64,000 bases of DNA. Source: Myrmaecium sp. VS I D KN 1 (taxonomy: Eukaryota; Ascomycota; Dothideomycetes; Valsariales; Valsariaceae). Location of the stretch: NCBI GenBank assembly GCA_019775845.1, contig JADQAV010000008.1:868001-932000 (forward strand), read 5' to 3'. The notes beneath the pieces were generated by a model. That model had not been told where the DNA came from and did not search any database. It was given only the letters and a program-made list of their open reading frames with translations. Below are positions 35,144-46,113 of this stretch, piece by piece. The position numbers were made by a program, and so were the translations under genes. Within the stretch, counting starts at the first letter, position 1; each line of letters starts with the position of its first letter.

Positions 35144-35775
35144 GGTGGACAATGGGCTTCGTGGAAGCTCGAGTCGCGGTGTGTGACAGCTTGGAGGAGC
35201 TTCGGGAGCTTTAGCCCGGAGGTTTTGTGGGGAGCGGGGGGGTCGACGAAACATGGCACGTTGGCCGCGGGAGAGCTGACGAATCGAGGAGTTTCATCTA
35301 AACACCAGTGACTGTCTCTCCTTCAGTCTTCTGGAAATATGTGGGTAAGTTGGGGAGTTCATTGCCTCTACTACTTTCGCAGATAACCGGCATGAAGTTC
35401 GGCTGTACGACTGGGGCACCATGTTGCAAGGCTGAAATCGCGAGTCCGGCTGCAGACTCCGAGATCGAAACGTCACAATTAAGGAGGCTCGTAAGAATTA
35501 TATTATACGATTTGGCTTCTCTACACTAGTGTGAAACGGATTGCGGAAGCTAGCTTTTCCTTCCCCCTCAACCAAACCGAACGCCGCTGGTATGCCTTAT
35601 GCATGCTGATAGTAGAAGCTGTGGTTGAAGAAAGACTCCGACATGAAGGTCGACGTGTAAGGTAGATCTATGAAATACAAAGGCCGGAACAACTCTGCGT
35701 GGGCATGGGCCATGTGCCCTGCCGCTTGTGCGCAGTCCTCGCCCAGTGTGACGCTGAAGTAGATATCGATGTGCC
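35144..35775. other. Spacer between glucosidase I start and SNRNP27 end
   Basis: This 632-base spacer holds the glucosidase promoter and the 3' side of the SNRNP27 gene. In-frame open sequence continues upstream of the chosen glucosidase ATG to 35254. No further gene is supported. Confidence 0.45.
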
Positions 35776-36383
35776 TCAAGAAGGGCTGAGCGGGCGGTTG
35801 AAACCACCCGTACGATTCATGTACTGTCGGTACTGCGTCTTCTTCTCCTTGCTGACGCCGTAATTGCGGTCGTTGCCTTCCACCTTCGTGTTTTTGGTCG
35901 ACTTGAACGAGCTGAAATTCATAATCGCCCTCATCTGGGCGGCGACCTTCTCTTCCTCATCCAGGCCGTCCAGATCGAGTTGCGGTTGCGCCTGCGCGGC
36001 GCCGTTGGTGCGAGCATCCTTGGGCGCCTTCGCGCGTGAATCTCGATTCTCCGTCCGGCGGGAGCCTCTCGGCGGTGGGGAGCGCGTGCGAGTGCGCGCA
36101 CGTCCAGCGTGCGCATCGTCTCGACGGGGGGAGCGCGAGCGCGAGCGCGAGCGGCGCGCATCTATGCAAGTCAGCGTCCTGGTCTGCACTACGTGGCTGG
36201 GAAGGAGCTACCTCGTCGGCCGCCGCGCCTGTCTGGTGAACGGCTTCGCTCCCTCACTCGGCGGCTACCACGGCCATCTCTCTGGTCTCTCTCTCGATCC
36301 CTGTCGAAGCTTCTGTCTCTTCTCCGGTACCCGTCCTCGCGCTCTCTGGCCCTCCCGCCCTTATCTTCCTCCCGCCCCGCCAT
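35776..36383 (-). CDS. SNRNP27: U4/U6.U5 tri-snRNP 27 kDa protein homologue (SNRNP27)
   Basis: SNRNP27 is a small RS-rich tri-snRNP protein that influences 5' splice-site choice in the pre-catalytic spliceosome. Exons are 36383-36212 and 36161-35776, giving 185 residues. The intron is only 50 bases (GTAGCT donor, GCTGAC branch, GCATAG acceptor). The N-terminal two thirds are Arg/Asp/Ser-rich with DRDRERD and RSRSRSRSP runs. The C-terminal domain is the diagnostic part: MRAIMNFSSFKSTKNTKVEG, NDRNYGVSKEKKTQYRQYMN and RTGGFNRPLS, matching the animal and fungal family end. The length and architecture are normal. Confidence 0.93.
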
Positions 36384-37045
36384 CCAAGCAACAAGCTATC
36401 GTGAGCTTGTTGTAACAAGGCGAAGCGTCCGAGCGAATATAGGCCCCGGATTACTGAGGGAGTTTCTGCTGCTGTCGCTGTCCTCGTTAGATCTGATGTT
36501 TCGCTGTTTCCTGGCTGGGTTGTCGAGTAGGAAGAAGGCTGTAGCGACCAAGATCAATAGCACTAGATATTCAAGGCGCCGACTTCTATAGTAGAGTGAC
36601 TGTCCAACAAGAAGGCTTCGTATAGACCAATTGCGCGCGTCGTTGACTGTCTGAAGGAGCTTGGCGGGTTTGCATCAACCGAGAGCTCACGACCGGAGAC
36701 AACCGAAGTTGGGTTGCTTAGTAATCACGCAACGTCAGTCGGGTAGCCTCACCGCGACTGTCGAGACAATATCAAGCTCCAACAGTGCATGTTAGATAAG
36801 ACTACCTTGATGTATGAAGCCAGCCAGAAAGGGCCTCGCCTCTATCTTTACACTTTTACTCTTTTCTTTCAATTCGCTTTTTCGCTGCCGAAACTGGATA
36901 TCATGTACCTTAGCATACGTGGGCAATGGCATAATCGGCGCCATCGAGCTATGGCGCGCCCTTCAGAGTCCAATGAGCCTCATCCCGGCTTTTGCTGGAG
37001 AGAGCGCGATTCTTCCTCCTTAGAAGCGCTTCCATAGATTTTCAC
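36384..37045. other. Spacer between SNRNP27 start and ELP5 end
   Basis: This 662-base spacer must contain the SNRNP27 promoter and the ELP5 3' region. I see no gene in it. Confidence 0.45.
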
Positions 37046-38162
37046 TCATATCTCGTCTTCCTCTTCGTCAAAGTCATCTTCCTCGCCCATTTCATACAGA
37101 ATCCTCCCACCTTCTCCCGGGCCCTCCTCCCGCTGCGCATCGAAATATGGCAGCACCACGCCTTCCCTATCTCTTCTCTGCTTCTCCGTCAACCCCAGGT
37201 TGAACGTGGTGTCGTGTTGCTCTGCCTCCTCGGACGGCCCGCCGGCGGCCGGAACCGTCCGATACAACGGATGATCCTCCAGCAGGATGATGGACTCCTT
37301 CTGCCGCGCCCGGACCGGTCCCCCTTCCGGTTGGGGCGGCGCTGGCGGGGAGGCCGGCAAGAAGTATGTTTCCCGGACGCCACGGCCAGACTTCCTGCGA
37401 TGTTCCATTTCCAGAACGATCCCGCGGTGATCGTTGCTGCCCAGGCCGACGATGACACCTTCGCGCTCTTCCTGCAAGCCGAAGACCGGACTCGCGAGAC
37501 TTTTGTCGCGCGCAGCTTTTTCCGCCAGGACGTGCGACAAGGATCGCGTGGTTATGATGGTTGTGCTGAGGTATTTGAGGAGGGTCAGAGGATGCGGAGT
37601 GTAGGGTGAGAGTAGCGATGAGGGGAGAGGTATGTCGGCGTGATAGATCGCGAGGAGAGAGGTGTGAGGGTTCAGAAGGGAGGAGAGAAATCCGGGGAGT
37701 GAGGTGGTCGGATCCGAGCAGAGTGGATGTAGTGTGTCAATGACTAGGAGATTTCCTACAACGACAATTAATGACAGGAGCTTCAGGCTAGTTTTCGAAA
37801 CTCACTGCTTCCGGGAGCTGAGATCTGCTCTGTGACTTGCTTGTGCAGTGTGGCTAAGCCAACACGAGACGCTGGAATGAAGACGTCGACCCCTCGGGGC
37901 TTCTTCAACGTCTCAAAGGCAACAAAGACGACTTTTGTTTTCGCAACCTAAGTGCAATGGGTCAGTATCTCATGCGTGTACAGGGTGAAATCTTCGAACC
38001 TACATTCGCTCGTCTCACAACCTCCCGTGCAAGGCCCTTCGCGCTCTGCTCCAGGGAATCGATGACAAGCGTGAACGGAGAGGCATTCTCCCTTGTGCTC
38101 AGCAGCTTTGAGATCAGCAGCAGGTTATGCGTCCGCCGATGTTGGAGATGCGGAGGAGGCAT
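37046..38162 (-). CDS. ELP5: Elongator complex protein 5
   Basis: Elp5 (Iki1) is a RecA-fold subunit of the Elp4-Elp5-Elp6 ring of Elongator, which modifies wobble uridine of cytosolic tRNAs. Exons are 38162-38004, 37947-37806 and 37755-37046, giving 336 residues. The start MPPPHLQHRRTHNLLLISKL is followed by SPFTLVIDSLEQSAKGL. Exon 2 supplies KTKVVFVAFETLKKPRGVDV, and exon 3 gives NLLVIDTLHPLC and SLLAIYHADIPLP. A conserved block LGLTEKQRRDREGVVLPYFD precedes a strongly acidic C-terminal tail (DDFDEEEDEI), also typical. The first in-frame ATG was chosen. It is divergent from the SDR-like gene. Confidence 0.92.
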
Positions 38163-38584
38163 CGTTAGAGGTGGAATTGGTACAGGTCCTTGCAAAATCT
38201 CTGGCGGTCGTCCAACAAGGGTCTCCCGCAATCCTCCTGCCCCGCCGGCGTTAGGCAGATCTGCAAGCTCTTAACCCCGGCGCAAGCCTCGGTGTACGTC
38301 TGCTCTCCCGCGGAGGGGCCCCTCTGACATTCTTCCTACCAAACCTTTTTCAATTCTCAACTCTCGCTCAATCCCACACCATGACACGATCGACGCTTAT
38401 CCCTCGCTGAGCAGTCCCTCTCGACCGCGCCGCCTGTGTCATTAAGAGCGGCGCGCTGAAACCGTTCCCGGCCGAAACCACCACCGAAAAACCCTAAACC
38501 TACCACCACCTCGGAAACTCTGATCGTCACAATCAAGCGTTTCGATAAACCGGCCCCGCCTGCCTCACTCTCGCTATCCATACC
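38163..38584. promoter_or_regulatory. Divergent promoter region, ELP5 / SDR-like gene
   Basis: These 422 bases lie between start codons. A short complete frame at 38381-38410 may be an upstream ORF of the SDR-like gene. Confidence 0.5.
38381..38410 (+). promoter_or_regulatory. Possible upstream ORF (MTRSTLIPR)
   Basis: Nine codons plus TGA, with ATG context ACACCATGA, 174 bases before the SDR-like start. It matters only if the transcript begins upstream of it, which the sequence does not show. Confidence 0.3.
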
Positions 38585-40185
38585 ATGGCGCCAAGCGCCT
38601 CATCCCACGTTCGGCCCTCACCTTCCGCCCTGAGCAGCGGCGGCGGCGGCGGCACGACCGCAGCGACAGCCCCGGCGACCTCCTCGACGAACACCACCAC
38701 AACGAAGGAGCCCGCCGCCAAACCGAGCAGCTCAACGCGACCCCCGTCGCCGCACTTCCCCCCGCACAACGCGCCGCGGGTGTGGATCCTGACGAACGGG
38801 ACGGCGCCGATCACGATCGGGCTGGCGCAGCAGGTGCTCGAGCACGGCGACTACGTCCTGGCCGGGGTGCCGCCGCTGGAGTACGAGCGGGAGCCGAGCC
38901 GGAGCGCGGAGTTCCGCGCCTTCCTGGCCGAGGCGCAGCGGACGGAGCGGTGGCGGGAGCGTCTCCGCGTCGTCGGTTTGGACGGCCGTCACATTGGCCA
39001 GTGCCAGGCGGCCGTCGCTGAGGCGGTCGAGGCTTTTGGCCGCGTCGACGTGCTTCTCGCCAGCACCGCTGAGGGTAAGGTCGACCCGCTGTGAGGTGGA
39101 AGAGAGGGGTAGGATTTTCTGGGGGACAAACAGCGCTGATACATCTTTGTGGACACAGCTGTCGTCGGCACGATCGAGGAATTGGGTCAGTCCGAGCGCA
39201 CGAGGAGCGTCGCGCGGGACCAGTTCGAGACGAATTTCTTCGCCAACGTCAACATCATCAAGGCCGTGCTGCCGGTGATGCGGGCGGGCAAGAACGGGCA
39301 CATCATCATGCTCACAGGCATCAGTACGCGAAACATCCATCTTGCACAAAACAACCGCCACACGGCCATCAATTGCTGACTTGATATCTGACCGTCCCAC
39401 CAGCCGGCCACCTGGGCACCCCCGGCCTCGGGATCTACTGCGCCTCCCAGTGGGCGATCGAGGGCTACTGCGACAGCCTCGCGTACGAGATCGCCCCGTT
39501 CAACATCAAGGTGACGATCGTGCAGCCGAACATGGAGGTGGCCGTGCTCACCAACCGGATCACCGCCGTGCCCCCGCTGCCCGACTACGCCCCGGACGTC
39601 AACCCGGCCCCGCTCGCCCGCGAGATCCTCGCCGGCTTGCTGGACAAGCTCGCCGGCGTGGGCGGCGGCGGCGGCGGCACGCGGGCGGGTGGGGAGCGCG
39701 CCGGTGACCCGAGCGTCTCGCCGTCGGTGCCGGATGACCCAAACAACCACAACGGAAGCGGCACCGTCGCAACAGACGCCAACACACCCAGCAGCCGCAG
39801 CCGCAGCAGCAACAACAACCGCAACGTCGACCGTCCCGGCCCGACGCCGGGCGACCTGCTCTCGTCGCCGCGGGTGACGAGCGTGTACGCAACCCTGCCG
39901 ACGGCGGGGGTGCGCGCCGCGCTGGTGGCGGAGACGGTGCACGCGCTGACGGCGATCGGCGGGCACGACAACCCGCCCGCCCGGCACATCGTCGGCTTCG
40001 AGGCGGTCGCGAGCGTGAAGGAGAAGCTGAAGACGGTCAGCGAGGAGCTGGAGGACTTCCTCGAGGTCTCCGCCGCCGTCGACGTGGGCAAGGATGAGGA
40101 GTTGGAGAGGGATGAGGATGAGGAGGGGGACGCGGAGGAAGGGGTGGAGGGGAGGGAGGATGGGAGGGCGGGGTCGAGGGGTTAG
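38585..40185 (+). CDS. SDR-fold protein with substituted catalytic residues
   Basis: This is a short-chain dehydrogenase/reductase fold protein, substrate unknown. Exons are 38585-39074, 39159-39323 and 39404-40185, giving 478 residues. A Ser/Gly/Thr/Pro-rich N-terminus (about 60 residues) precedes the Rossmann start RVWILTNGTAPITIGLAQQ, where the usual TGxxxGxG loop is altered. FGRVDVLLAST and QFETNFFANVNIIKAVLPVM are typical SDR segments. At the active site the sequence is MLTGITGHLGTPGLGIYCAS, then Q. The Tyr is kept, but the Lys of YxxxK is Gln and the catalytic Ser position is Gly. A polyGly insert (about 275-285), an Asn/Ser-rich linker and an acidic C-terminal tail follow. It may be an inactive SDR with a binding role. 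Confidence 0.82.
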
Positions 40186-42499
40186 GATGAGGATGGGTGC
40201 AGGACGAAGCTACTGCGGGGATTGGATGTCGAATGCGCGGAGAATGAGGCGAAAGTATAACAACCACCGTTGTGAGCGGACACTGTACACTTCATCATCC
40301 AAAAGTTTAGTCGCCAGCAGCCGCTGTCACCGGTGCGCCAGCGCCAGCTTCCTTACTTTCTACCTTAGGCACTCACTGACACCAATCGATGACGGGTCAG
40401 GCACCTGTGCAGGGTAAAGTACAACCCCACCGTCAATTCTCCATCTCCTCATCCCACACCTACCGTACCGTGCCACGAGGGTCACTGTGTCCGTAGAGCC
40501 GTAAGTGCACTACGACATTGGAACCTATCTCCAGTGGCAAGGGCCGCAACGCTGTCCTCTTTTCTCCCTCCACTTCCCGTCGACCTCACCATCAAACGCT
40601 GAACCTCCTTTGTACGATATATACCGATGACCAGTCATCTCGGGAGCGCCGGGTTGTTAGCCTCAGCTTTCACTACGATAGAGAAGCGGTTGCGCTGGCC
40701 ATATCCCTTCTCGACCGTTCGTTGGCCTCTCGCGGAGTCGTCGTCGCCATGGGCGATTCTGCGAGTCTGACCGTGGTCATGCATTGCACCGCCGGACCGT
40801 CAACGAGCATGCGACAACGCGCCGGGACCGTGTGGCGAAGGGCTCGCGCGCATGCGCTGATGCGGATGTTAATGCGGATGCAGGCTAGGTGGCTACGACA
40901 AACCGTGGGTGATGGAAGTGCGGTGAAAGCAAGCTTCGTCAAGCTCCGCGGGCTCGTTGCCAAAGCTACCTCAAAGAGAGGAGCAAAGGGGCAAACGGGA
41001 GGCGAACGAACGAACGAGCGCAGGCGAACAGAGCTGGGAGTTAGCAATTCGAGTGCGAGAGAAGAATTGGAGGAGGAGAAAGGGGAATTGAAGTTCACAG
41101 CATTCAAGTGCAGCAAGACGGGCAGAGAGAGCTGCAGAGGGAGCTCCAAAGAGCTCACCCTTATCGACATCCCGTCCCATCCATCCGGGCTTATCGGCCC
41201 TGCCCCGCCCCGCCTCGCCTCCCGTCGCCTCCTCGGGGACATCAGATGCTCCCCGAGCCAGCGGTGGCCTTGGCTCCATTCCGCGGCGGATGGACTGGAG
41301 AAGACTCGGCCCTCCCTCCTCCCCTCCTTAACAACCTCCCCGAGAGTACGTCACCAGCTCCCCGAACATCATCGATGAATGCCACCTCGACATGAAGATT
41401 GAACGGGATGGATATGCGGTAAAAATCGAGGCGACATCGCTCTTTCGGATATGACTCGGGGGACGACGATGAAACCGCTCTCTCCCACTCTCTCCTGTGA
41501 GAGAAGTCCTGCCCAGGGCTCCCTGCTCCTTACATACGAACGGGGAGGAAAGACAGATATTCGGGGAAGAGGCTTGATGATTCCATCTAGTCTACATACA
41601 GAGAACAACGGGTGCCCCGGCCCGAGTTTCGGGGGGAGCGTTTTCCCATGCTTCTTTCCTCCCCTCCCCCCTCCCGTTGCCGAGAAAGGCTGAGGATTCC
41701 GGGTGTTCCCGTAAGGTTGTTGTACCCGCCCGACCTTTTGCTTTCGGCACGCCCGCTTGATCCGAAACATCTCCCTCAGCTGCCTGAGCTGCCTTTCCGA
41801 TGGCATGCTAGCCCGGTCCCCGCACTCCGTATAACGCATTTCTCGTTCGATGCTGGAGGAGAAGCAGTCCGAAAACAGCTTTTCGCTGGTCTTCCGGAAA
41901 GGACGCTAGGCTCCTGCGGTAGGTACAGTAACTACCGTATTTACCGCAATTCTATGTACGCTTGTAGGTACCTAGAGTATGGATTCAATATGAACCTACC
42001 GTATACTGGCGTGGAGGCCACGCGAGACACCCCTTGAGAAGAAAAGGTCCAGATCGCGCGGGTCTCGTCTGCCGGCATGCTGGAAATGGAGCAGGGTCTT
42101 GTGGTAGGGTTATTCCCGGAGCGGTGACAGCTTGCCTTCTGTACAACCTGTGAATTGATCGCGGTTCACACTCGGAGACGAGAAGGGTCGTCGATGCAAC
42201 CGTCATCCGGACCGGATGCGAGTGATCGATGATGACCCTTCTACTCTTCCTCCTCATCCTCATCCTCTTACTGATGCTGCTGTTGCTGGACAGCAACTCC
42301 ATTCACAGCTGCCAGGGGATCAATCCACGGCGACAGGGATGCAGCTGCACTCCCCTAGCAACCCCGCATCTCATCCCCAATAGCCGGCGGGGGTGAGGGG
42401 TGTGATCAGATTCGTATCAGCAGGGCGGCGGCGCCTGCAGCCATAATCTCTCACTAAAACTCAAACGTGAACGGGGGGTCTCGCTACTCGGTTTCCTTG

Positions 42500-42531
42500 G
42501 GGGGGAGAGAGACAGAGAGAGAGAGAGGGGT
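42500..42531 (+). repeat. G run followed by GA dinucleotide tract
   Basis: A GGGGGG run leads into GAGAGA and then GGGG. It resembles the GA tract at 20943-20970. Confidence 0.75.
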
Positions 42532-42730
42532 GGCCAGCAAGGTTGTGAGCTGTCGGGTAACTAGCAACTACCGCTGCCATGCCGCCGCGACGACCATTAC
42601 ATAACGTTAGTGAGGGGCAGGCCAGGTGCAAGTGGGGAAAAACTCCTCTTGGGCCACGCCCGACCTTTCTCCTGTCCACCCGCTTTGACCAAGCAACGTC
42701 CGCCTCGCGTGGTGGGGATGGACGGATATG

Positions 42731-42755
42731 GGATGGATGGATGGATGGATGGATG
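42731..42755 (+). repeat. GGAT tetranucleotide repeat
   Basis: Six GATG units, the same unit as at 21531-21551. Confidence 0.85.
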
Positions 42756-42799
42756 TATCTCGGCCATCACATCGAACCTAATGATGTACACGGAGTGCA

Positions 42800-42857
42800 G
42801 TACCTGACCTACCCGACCTTAGGTACCTCCTCCCTAGGTACCTACCTAGGTACCTGT
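42800..42857. repeat. Palindromic TACCT/AGGTA cluster
   Basis: Overlapping CCTAGGTACC and GGTACCTACC words create nested palindromes. Looser examples occur at 41915-41998 and 22100-22210. Confidence 0.6.
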
Positions 42858-43316
42858 TGCCTCCCAAGCTTTCCCCCAAAACAACACGGTGGAGCTGGAG
42901 ACTGATGACTGCCAGTCCGCCCTGAGCGTGTCCGCATCGCTACGTCAACTCACTTAGGTAACTGCCGTACATACTAGTGAATGACACTGTGTTAATTGCC
43001 GCTGGAGCGGAGCGTCGAAAACGCATATATATCGGCCCCATCCCTCTTCCTCCTGGACTGGAATACTTCATTCTGACAACATCTCCCCCATTCCTCCCTC
43101 CATCTTTCCTCCCTATCCTCCTTCAGATCGGCCGGTACGTTCCATCCCCATCCCCAACCCCACCCGTTTACGCACCATCACCCAAAGATAGCCCGGCATC
43201 ACATCCGACCGGGTCAACCGTGTCAACCGTGTCAACCTTGTCCATCCCCTTCCGCTTGCCGTCCATCCCGATCCAGCTAAATTAACTGACATCGATGACC
43301 CTCAGGCCCCCCAAGC

Positions 43317-43330
43317 CATATTTATTTAAA
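43317..43330 (+). promoter_or_regulatory. TATA-like element of formate dehydrogenase
   Basis: The sequence CATATTTATTTAAA lies 65-78 bases before the ATG, in an otherwise GC-rich region. The interval to the ATG has no upstream ATG. Confidence 0.55.
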
Positions 43331-43394
43331 CCCGTCCAATCTCCCGCCCTTTCTTCAACTCCCGTAGCACGGTCGACTTGCAACATCATTCACA

Positions 43395-44775
43395 ATGGTA
43401 TTTCTTCGCTCTGCTTCGCGGCTTGCCCGCCCCGTCTCTTCTACCCTTCTCTCTGCTGCGCGCACCTCTCCGCGGATGACATCATGCGGAGCTTCCCTGT
43501 TTCGCCAGCCGCCGTCCGCCATCAGAACACTGACAGCATCTTCCCGACAACAGGGCAAGGTTTTGATGGTCCTTTACGATGTGAGTACTCCCCCAATGCC
43601 CTCCCATCTCTGCCATTGGACCAATTGCTGACATCCTCTCTTCAGGGTGGCATCCATGCCCAGCAGGAGCCCAACCTTCTCGGTACCACCGAGAATGAGC
43701 TCGGTCTCCGCAAGTGGATCGAGGACCAGGGCCACACCCTCATCACCACCTCCGACAAGGACGGTGAGAACTCCGAATTCGACAAGCACCTTGTTGACGC
43801 CGAGGTCATCATCACCACTCCGTATGTCCCGGCCCATTCACCCCTTTGCAGCTCCCGATGATCAACTAACATCGATCCCATAGCTTCCACCCCGGTTACC
43901 TGACCGCTGAGCGTCTGGCCAAGGCCAAGAACCTCAAGCTCGCCGTCACCGCCGGTATCGGTTCCGACCACGTCGACCTCGACGCCGCCAACAAGACCAA
44001 CGGCGGTATCACCGTCGCCGAGGTCACCGGCTCCAACGTCGTCTCCGTCGCCGAGCACGTCGTCATGACCATCCTCACCCTCGTCCGCAACTTCGTCCCT
44101 GCCCACGAGCAGATCGAGAACGGCGAGTGGAACGTCGCCGCCGTCGCCAAGAACGAGTACGACCTCGAGAACAAGGTCGTCGGTACCGTCGCCGTCGGCC
44201 GTATCGGCGAGCGTGTCCTCCGCCGTCTCAAGCCCTTCGACTGCAAGGAGCTCCTCTACTTCGACTACCAGCCCCTCTCCCCTGAGAAGGAGAAGGAGAT
44301 CGGCTGCAGGCGTGTCGAGAGCCTCGAGGAGATGCTCGCCCAGTGTGACATCGTCACCATCAACTGCCCTCTCCACGAGAAGACCCGCGGTCTCTTCAAC
44401 AAGGACCTCATCTCCAAGATGAAGAAGGGCTCCTGGTTGGTCAACACCGCCCGTGGCGCCATCGTCGTCAAGGAGGACGTCGCCGAGGCCCTCAAGTCCG
44501 GCCACCTCCGCGGCTACGGCGGTGACGTCTGGTTCCCCCAGCCCGCCCCCAAGGACCACCCGCTCCGCTACGCCAAGAACCCCTGGGGCGGCGGGAACGC
44601 CATGGTCCCCCACATGTCCGGCACCTCCATCGACGCCCAGAAGCGCTACGCCGCCGGCACCAAGGCCATCCTCGACTCCTACTTCTCCGGCCGCTTCGAT
44701 TACCGGCCCGAGGACCTCATCGTCCACCAGGGCGACTACGCCACCAAGGCGTACGGCCAGCGCGAGAAGAAGTAA
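43395..44775 (+). CDS. FDH1: NAD-dependent formate dehydrogenase
   Basis: It oxidises formate to CO2 with NAD+, for detoxification and one-carbon balance. Exons are 43395-43580, 43646-43821 and 43884-44775, giving 417 residues. The core begins [19 protein letters not shown]. The NAD-binding loop is [20 protein letters not shown] (about 219). The catalytic Arg is in [14 protein letters not shown] (about 309), and His in MVPHMSGTS (about 361). The end AYGQREKK is the fungal FDH terminus. About 53 residues ahead of the core ([20 protein letters not shown] and onward, Arg/Ser-rich, no acids) look like a mitochondrial presequence, which yeast FDH lacks. Exon 3 has extreme C-ending codon bias, suggesting high expression. 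Confidence 0.96.
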
Positions 44776-45403
44776 ACGACGATGCTGCGTGGAAGCAGAT
44801 CTCTTGGCGATGTCTTGGATAGCGCCGACCCACTCCACGCTGCCACCACCGTTGCCACAGGCGTGGGTGAGCTAAGGGAGGTTGGAGGGAAGAGATAAGA
44901 GATACCAAAGGAATGGATGTTGCTAGTCTTTTTTGAATATGTATCGAGACGAAAATAGCGATTTCCTTTTCGAATTTCAGATACAAAAAAAAGATTTAAA
45001 AAATCCATGTTTTGCGCCTTTGTGTGTAATGTGATATGATTGATGTGAGACAGTACGGTAGGTAATGTTGAATGATGACTGCTTGCTGCTGTCGGAAGTA
45101 ATGATGCACAAAACTCTGGGTATGTATGCGAGGAAAACGAACTTGAAACGCTGGAGAAAAATGTAATACCAAAACGAACATGCATCCGCCATTCCAGGAG
45201 GGAAGGAGAAGTCGACCATTCGCGGAAGCAAGGTAGGTTGATTGAGGCGATTGGCTGCTAGGATTTGTGTTTGCGTGTGCACATAAACGGCGAGGCTGAA
45301 AACACGGGCATCCCATCAACCCTATCCGTCCCATCTTCCATCCGCCGACACACACCCAGGGGGCGGGGTAGGGAGCACCGCGCCACACTTCGCCGCACGC
45401 ACT
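44776..45403. other. Convergent 3' spacer, FDH1 / membrane-protein gene
   Basis: This AT-rich 628-base spacer must hold both transcript ends. Frames across it are not credible. Confidence 0.5.
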
Positions 45404-46113
45404 TCACACCCGTTCCCCTGCACCACCCCGACGCCCCACAAGCCTCGAGTCAATCCCATCATCATCATCACTCTCATCCCGAAACCCCTCTTCCAGCTCG
45501 CGGCTCAGACGACGGCGCTCATCGTCACGCTCGCGGACCGCCCACGCGCCCTCCCAGACGCCGCTGCGGCGCTCGAGGGCCTCGCGCCGGCGGTTGCTGC
45601 CGCTGCCGTCGTCGTCGCCGTCGGCGGTGGTGGTGGTGGTGGTGGTGGTGACGATGCTGGTGAGGGGTTCGCCGGGGTCGAAGGAGCAGGCACTGCCGGA
45701 GGAGGAAGAGGAGAAGGAGGACCTGGTGTGGTGGGTGGGATTGCGGAAGCGGGAGGGGAGGAGGATGAGGAGGTGGGAAGCGAGGCGGGTGAGGCGGTTT
45801 GTTGGGCCCTGGGTGGTGGGGAGGCCGTCTGTTCCTGGGCCGGCGGATGTGGAGGTTGGTTCGGCCCAGCTGATGCCTGGGTTCGGGCGCCGGCCGGGCA
45901 GGGGGAGGGGGAGGTAGTGGGCGTATCGGTGGCGGTGTCGGCGGTAGAGGGGGAGGAGGAGGTGGGTGCTGAGGAGGTAGAGGATGAGGGAGAGGAGGGC
46001 GGGGAGGAAGAGCGTCTGTTTGTATGTTAGGTCGCAGTTCTTTTTTCCACCCTCTTGGAAGGGATGCCTGGGTAGGCAGGGCGTCTTACCTTGAGGAATG
46101 AGAGGAGGGCCAT
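45404..46113 (-). CDS. Single-helix membrane protein, unknown function
   Basis: I do not recognise a named family. Exons are 46113-46090 (24 bases, MALLSFLK) and 46015-45404, giving 211 residues. The intron of 74 bases has a GTAAGA donor, CCTAAC branch and AACAG acceptor. Splicing produces one hydrophobic N-terminal helix, LFLPALLSLILYLLSTHLLL, followed by a basic patch (YRRHRHRY), so it is probably a membrane-anchored protein with a cytosolic tail. The middle is Ser/Pro-rich with a run of eight Thr from ACC codons. The C-terminal part is charged: RRREALERRSGVWEGAWAVR, then SRELEEGFRDESDDDDGI. Its uninterrupted frame and good splice sites support a real gene. The opposite strand is also partly open but lacks such structure. 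Confidence 0.7.

Larger units (their letters stand above)
40186..43394. other. 3.2 kb spacer upstream of formate dehydrogenase
   Basis: No convincing gene. One plus-strand frame, 40518-41378, is open for 286 codons but has low-complexity, arginine-rich content without family features. The spacer contains a GA tract, a GGAT repeat and palindromic TACCTAGGTACC words (listed separately). The right end carries CT-rich promoter sequence (43080-43140) and a TATA-like element. Confidence 0.5.

Noticed and set aside
40518-41378. 286-codon plus-strand frame in the FDH1 upstream spacer
   Set aside because: Arg/Ser-rich sequence without domain, helix or family features, and the opposite strand is also open across much of it. 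Length alone is weak evidence in GC-rich DNA.
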